Source: an uncultured Desulfomonile sp.
GTDB taxonomy: Bacteria > Desulfobacterota > Desulfomonilia > Desulfomonilales > Desulfomonilaceae
Assembly (NCBI GenBank): GCA_903920415.1
Contig: CAIXMD010000468.1
Coordinates: 1-7,874 of the forward strand
Direction: 5' to 3'
Length of the DNA: 7,874 nucleotides
Of this stretch, positions 5,319 through 7,874 are shown one piece after another (the first letter of the stretch is position 1; every line of letters starts with the position of its first letter). The notes beneath the pieces were generated by a model that was not told the DNA's origin, did no database searches, and saw only the letters and a list, made by a program, of their open reading frames with translations. The translations under genes and the position numbers were made by a program.

Positions 5319-6382
5319 CAGACATGCTGCATGAGTATCGTAGTGACAAGTTGAAGCCGGACCTTGTGGGTATGACGCAGCCTGAGCTAGAAATTTTTTT
5401 CGGAGATTTGGGTAAGGAATCGTACCGGGCAGCGCAGGTAATGAAATGGATACACCGGGGCCTTGCCGATTCGTTTGACGTAATGTCCAACTTTTCTAAA
5501 TCGTTACGCAATGAGCTGAGTCTAACGGCGAGTATTCTGAGACCGAAGGTCTTGGATGTGAGTTGCTCCGATGATGGTACCAAAAAGTTCCTTATGGGGT
5601 TAGAAGACGAATGCCGTGTAGAAACCGTTCTGATCCCTGGTGAGGATCACGATACGCTTTGTTTGTCAACCCAAGTGGGGTGCCAGATGGGGTGCCGCAT
5701 CTGCAGGACAGCGAGAATTGGCCTGATTCGTAACCTTTCCGCTGGAGAAATTGTAGGGCAGATTCTTGAGGTCAGGAGACGAGAGCCCCTCAGCCGGATA
5801 ACCAATGTGGTCTTGATGGGAATGGGCGAGCCCTTAGCCAATTTTGATCAGACGGTAAAGGCACTCAGGATCATGAGTCACCCAAACGGCCCCCAGATAT
5901 CATGGAGGCGTTTGACCGTCTCTACCGTGGGGCTGCCCAACGGTATACTCCAACTGGGAAGAGTTATCAGGGCGAAACTGGCAGTGAGCTTGAACGCCGT
6001 TACCGACGAGCAGAGAACCGCGATCATGCCGGTAAACCGGATCTATCCGCTTTCGGAACTGCTTGGAGCCCTTAAGGAATATCCACTGGCTAGGCGGGAC
6101 AGGATCACAATACAATACGTCCTCATCGACGGATTCAACGATTCTGATGCTGATGCGCGGCAACTCGTCCGACTTCTGAATCCTATTCGCGCCAAGGTAA
6201 ACTTGATTCCGTTCAATGACGAACTCGATGAAAATTTCAGAACTCCCAAGCCGGAACGAGTGCTGCGTTTTCAGGAGATTCTTATGGCCAATTCACTTGT
6301 CGCAATAGTAAGGAGATCAAGAGGCCGAGACATTACGGCCGCCTGCGGCCAACTGGCCGGTGGAGCCGGGAGTCCCTCTTGA
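5315..6382 (+). CDS. rlmN: Dual-specificity 23S rRNA A2503 / tRNA A37 C2-methyltransferase RlmN
   Basis: RlmN is a radical SAM enzyme that methylates C2 of adenine 2503 in 23S rRNA and of adenine 37 in some tRNAs, tuning translation accuracy. The protein has 355 residues. The [4Fe-4S] motif is CQMGCRIC with Cys123, Cys127 and Cys130. Cys116 in TLCLSTQ corresponds to the catalytic Cys118 of E. coli, and Cys344 in AACGQLAG to the methyl-carrying Cys355. SAM-binding GMGEPL is at 169-174. SLNA at 225-228 replaces the common SLHA. The N-terminal helical domain is present (KPDLVGMTQPELEIFF). I take the TTG at 5315, overlapping the ndk stop in TTGA; an ATG at 5324 would give a protein three residues shorter, and neither has a strong Shine-Dalgarno. 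It is translationally coupled to ndk and, by the same kind of overlap, to the next gene. An rRNA-resistance Cfr enzyme is unlikely, since RlmN-type features and housekeeping context prevail. Confidence 0.95.
   Translation: MTDMLHEYRSDKLKPDLVGMTQPELEIFFGDLGKESYRAAQVMKWIHRGLADSFDVMSNFSKSLRNELSLTASILRPKVLDVSCSDDGTKKFLMGLEDECRVETVLIPGEDHDTLCLSTQVGCQMGCRICRTARIGLIRNLSAGEIVGQILEVRRREPLSRITNVVLMGMGEPLANFDQTVKALRIMSHPNGPQISWRRLTVSTVGLPNGILQLGRVIRAKLAVSLNAVTDEQRTAIMPVNRIYPLSELLGALKEYPLARRDRITIQYVLIDGFNDSDADARQLVRLLNPIRAKVNLIPFNDELDENFRTPKPERVLRFQEILMANSLVAIVRRSRGRDITAACGQLAGGAGSPS
6368..6372 (+). promoter_or_regulatory. Shine-Dalgarno for the TTG start of the kinase-like gene
   Basis: GGGAG inside the last codons of rlmN lies 6 bases before the TTG at 6379. 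It supports that unusual start over the first in-frame ATG at 6499, which would remove 40 residues including the start of the kinase-like fold. Confidence 0.6.
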
Positions 6383-7874
6383 CGCGACATCTCGATGATC
6401 TGATTCAGGCACTCTCCGATCCGGTAGTTTACCCCCACTGTCCGGAGTCGGTCCACGTTATTCAGACGCACATATCTGTCATCTTTATTGCCGGAGAAAT
6501 GGTTTATAAGGTCAAAAAGCCCCTAAACTTAGGGTTCCTTGACTTCACCACACTTGAAAAGCGTCGTCATTTTTGCAATCAGGAGGTAAAACTCAATTCG
6601 CGTTTCTCAGAAAACATTTATCTCAGGGTAGTATCTATTTGTGAGGACGATTCCGGGGTAAATCTGCAGGGGCGTGGCGTGGAAATTGATGCGGCTGTAG
6701 AGATGCGGCGAATCCCAGAAGATAGAATTATGATCAGCCTACTGGAAAAGGATCAAGTCACCCCGGAGATCCTTGACAAGCTTGCAGACCGTCTTGCCTA
6801 TTTTCACTCTAAAGCAGACACGGGCCCGGAGATTACAAGCTTCGGTTCTACAGAAGTAATCTATCAAAACCTCAAGGAAAATTTTGAACAAACTCTCCCC
6901 TATTTGAATCGCACCATCGATCAGACGCCTCACAAAGCAATCGCCACGCTTGCCTACGATTTTCTCAGAACTCATGAGAGTTTAATCAACCATAGAATGA
7001 CACAAGGCTTTGTCCGCGACTGTCACGGCGATCTTCACCTCGATCATGTGGTAATACTTAACGGAATCATGCTTTACGACTGTATCGAATTTAATGATCG
7101 TTTCCGTTACGGGGACACGGCGGCAGATTTGGGATTTCTTCTTATGGATCTCGATTTCAGGGGATATCCTGCATTTGCGAAACGAATAGCACAAAGGTAT
7201 GCGGAATCTTCCACGGATTGGCAAATCCTGAAGCTCCTTGGGTTTTATAAAGCATATCGGGCCTTCGTAAGAGGGAAAGTTATGAGCTTTACTCTTGACG
7301 AACCTGAGATTGATCCAGTTGAAAAAGCATTGTCCGTAGAGGCGGCTCGAAACTATTTTGATTTATCTCTGGCATGTCTCTTACCCTCCCCCCCGCCTGT
7401 GTTAGTGATTACTTCGGGGATGATGGGGACGGGCAAGAGTTATCTGGCAGCTAGGCTAGGCAAGAGGCTCGGTGTGGAGCCCCTGCGATCCGATATGGTC
7501 AGGAAACAGATCCAGGGGATGCACCCGCTCAAACATCAACTTGACAACTACGGGGCGGGAATTTATACACCTACCTCGACGGAACTTACCTATACGGCTC
7601 TCCTTGAAAAGGCCCGCCAGGCGCTTGAGGATGGTGAATCCGTAATCATAGACGCATCTTTCATGCGATTCCGTCACCGGATGCATGCTAGAGAAACTGC
7701 ACGTATAGAAAAAGCACGGTTCAGGATCATTGAATGCAAGGCCCCAGATTACGTAATCCATCAGAGACTCGAAAAAAGGATGCAGGATCGAGGCGAGCCA
7801 TCCGATGGTAGATGGGACATATTCCAGGAACAAAAAGCCGAATTCGAAACGATTCGAGGCCAGGAGCTTGATGA
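6379..7874 (+). CDS. Bifunctional APH-like / P-loop (AAA-type) predicted kinase, 3' end cut
   Basis: The frame is open from a TTG at 6379 to the right edge: 498 codons, no stop. The first part (about 1-320) is an aminoglycoside-phosphotransferase-like kinase fold of the COG2187 type. It has VYKVKKPLNLGFLDF from residue 42 (ATP-site lysines), CHGDLHLDHV at 215-224 with putative catalytic Asp218, and DCIEFND at 234-240 with a metal-binding Asp. The second part (about 340 on) is a P-loop kinase of the COG0645 type: Walker A GMMGTGKS at 347-354, then LRSDMVRKQI and SVIIDASFMR as the Walker-B-like strand. Proteins with this fusion are widespread but their substrate is unknown; despite the name of the fold, drug resistance should not be assumed. 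The position five residues after Asp218, usually Asn, is His223. Overlap with rlmN in TTGA and a GGGAG site support the start. Family lengths suggest only a few tens of residues are missing. Confidence 0.88.
   Translation, partial: MTRHLDDLIQALSDPVVYPHCPESVHVIQTHISVIFIAGEMVYKVKKPLNLGFLDFTTLEKRRHFCNQEVKLNSRFSENIYLRVVSICEDDSGVNLQGRGVEIDAAVEMRRIPEDRIMISLLEKDQVTPEILDKLADRLAYFHSKADTGPEITSFGSTEVIYQNLKENFEQTLPYLNRTIDQTPHKAIATLAYDFLRTHESLINHRMTQGFVRDCHGDLHLDHVVILNGIMLYDCIEFNDRFRYGDTAADLGFLLMDLDFRGYPAFAKRIAQRYAESSTDWQILKLLGFYKAYRAFVRGKVMSFTLDEPEIDPVEKALSVEAARNYFDLSLACLLPSPPPVLVITSGMMGTGKSYLAARLGKRLGVEPLRSDMVRKQIQGMHPLKHQLDNYGAGIYTPTSTELTYTALLEKARQALEDGESVIIDASFMRFRHRMHARETARIEKARFRIIECKAPDYVIHQRLEKRMQDRGEPSDGRWDIFQEQKAEFETIRGQELD

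Noticed and set aside
5663..5712. Possible Cfr-type resistance methyltransferase instead of RlmN
   Set aside because: Radical SAM and C-terminal motifs, length and housekeeping operon fit RlmN; nothing specific to Cfr was seen.
7456..7833. 125-codon ORF on the - strand near the right edge
   Set aside because: It is opposite the P-loop kinase domain, whose + strand frame is open and carries clear motifs.
1..7874. Mobile elements, CRISPR arrays, tRNA or rRNA genes
   Set aside because: No transposase, integrase, regularly spaced direct repeats or tRNA-like cloverleaf was found by eye on either strand.

Overview
The window reads as bacterial chromosome of moderate GC. Gene content and protein style suggest an anaerobic Desulfobacterota (former Deltaproteobacteria) species of the Syntrophobacter/Desulfomonile kind. 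This is an inference from three things: a formate-dehydrogenase maturation gene next to a ModE-like regulator, a K+-independent proton-pumping pyrophosphatase, and the sequence style of RlmN and of the kinase-like protein. No rRNA, tRNA, CRISPR array, insertion sequence or phage gene was seen.

Layout. (1) 1-1108, + strand: the tail of a ModE-type winged-helix regulator, then fdhD, which serves molybdenum/tungsten formate dehydrogenases. (2) 1109-1354: non-coding, with a 10-bp stem-loop after fdhD and, on the opposite strand, a strong intrinsic terminator preceded by a second hairpin. (3) 1355-3445, - strand: hppA, a membrane H+-pyrophosphatase with a perfect Shine-Dalgarno and a plausible promoter. 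(4) 3446-3938: about 490 bases with no convincing gene but with several inverted repeats. (5) 3939-4631, - strand: an exported SagB-like nitroreductase-family protein. (6) 4671-4883: a doubtful 70-codon ORF. (7) 4905-7874, + strand: a tight operon of ndk, rlmN and a large two-domain APH-like/P-loop kinase protein that runs off the right edge. The last gene has no stop codon in the window and is easily missed.

How the genes relate. The ModE-like regulator and fdhD fit molybdate/formate metabolism. hppA recovers energy from pyrophosphate, a typical trait of energy-limited anaerobes, and stands as its own transcription unit. The ndk-rlmN-kinase operon joins nucleotide balance, rRNA/tRNA methylation and an uncharacterised kinase. 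Both of its junctions are the same 4-base TTGA overlap, in which a TTG start shares bases with the preceding TGA stop, so translational coupling is likely. I saw no clear new multi-gene system. The most interesting leads are the kinase-like fusion with an altered Brenner motif, the exported SagB-like oxidoreductase, and the structured gap upstream of hppA.
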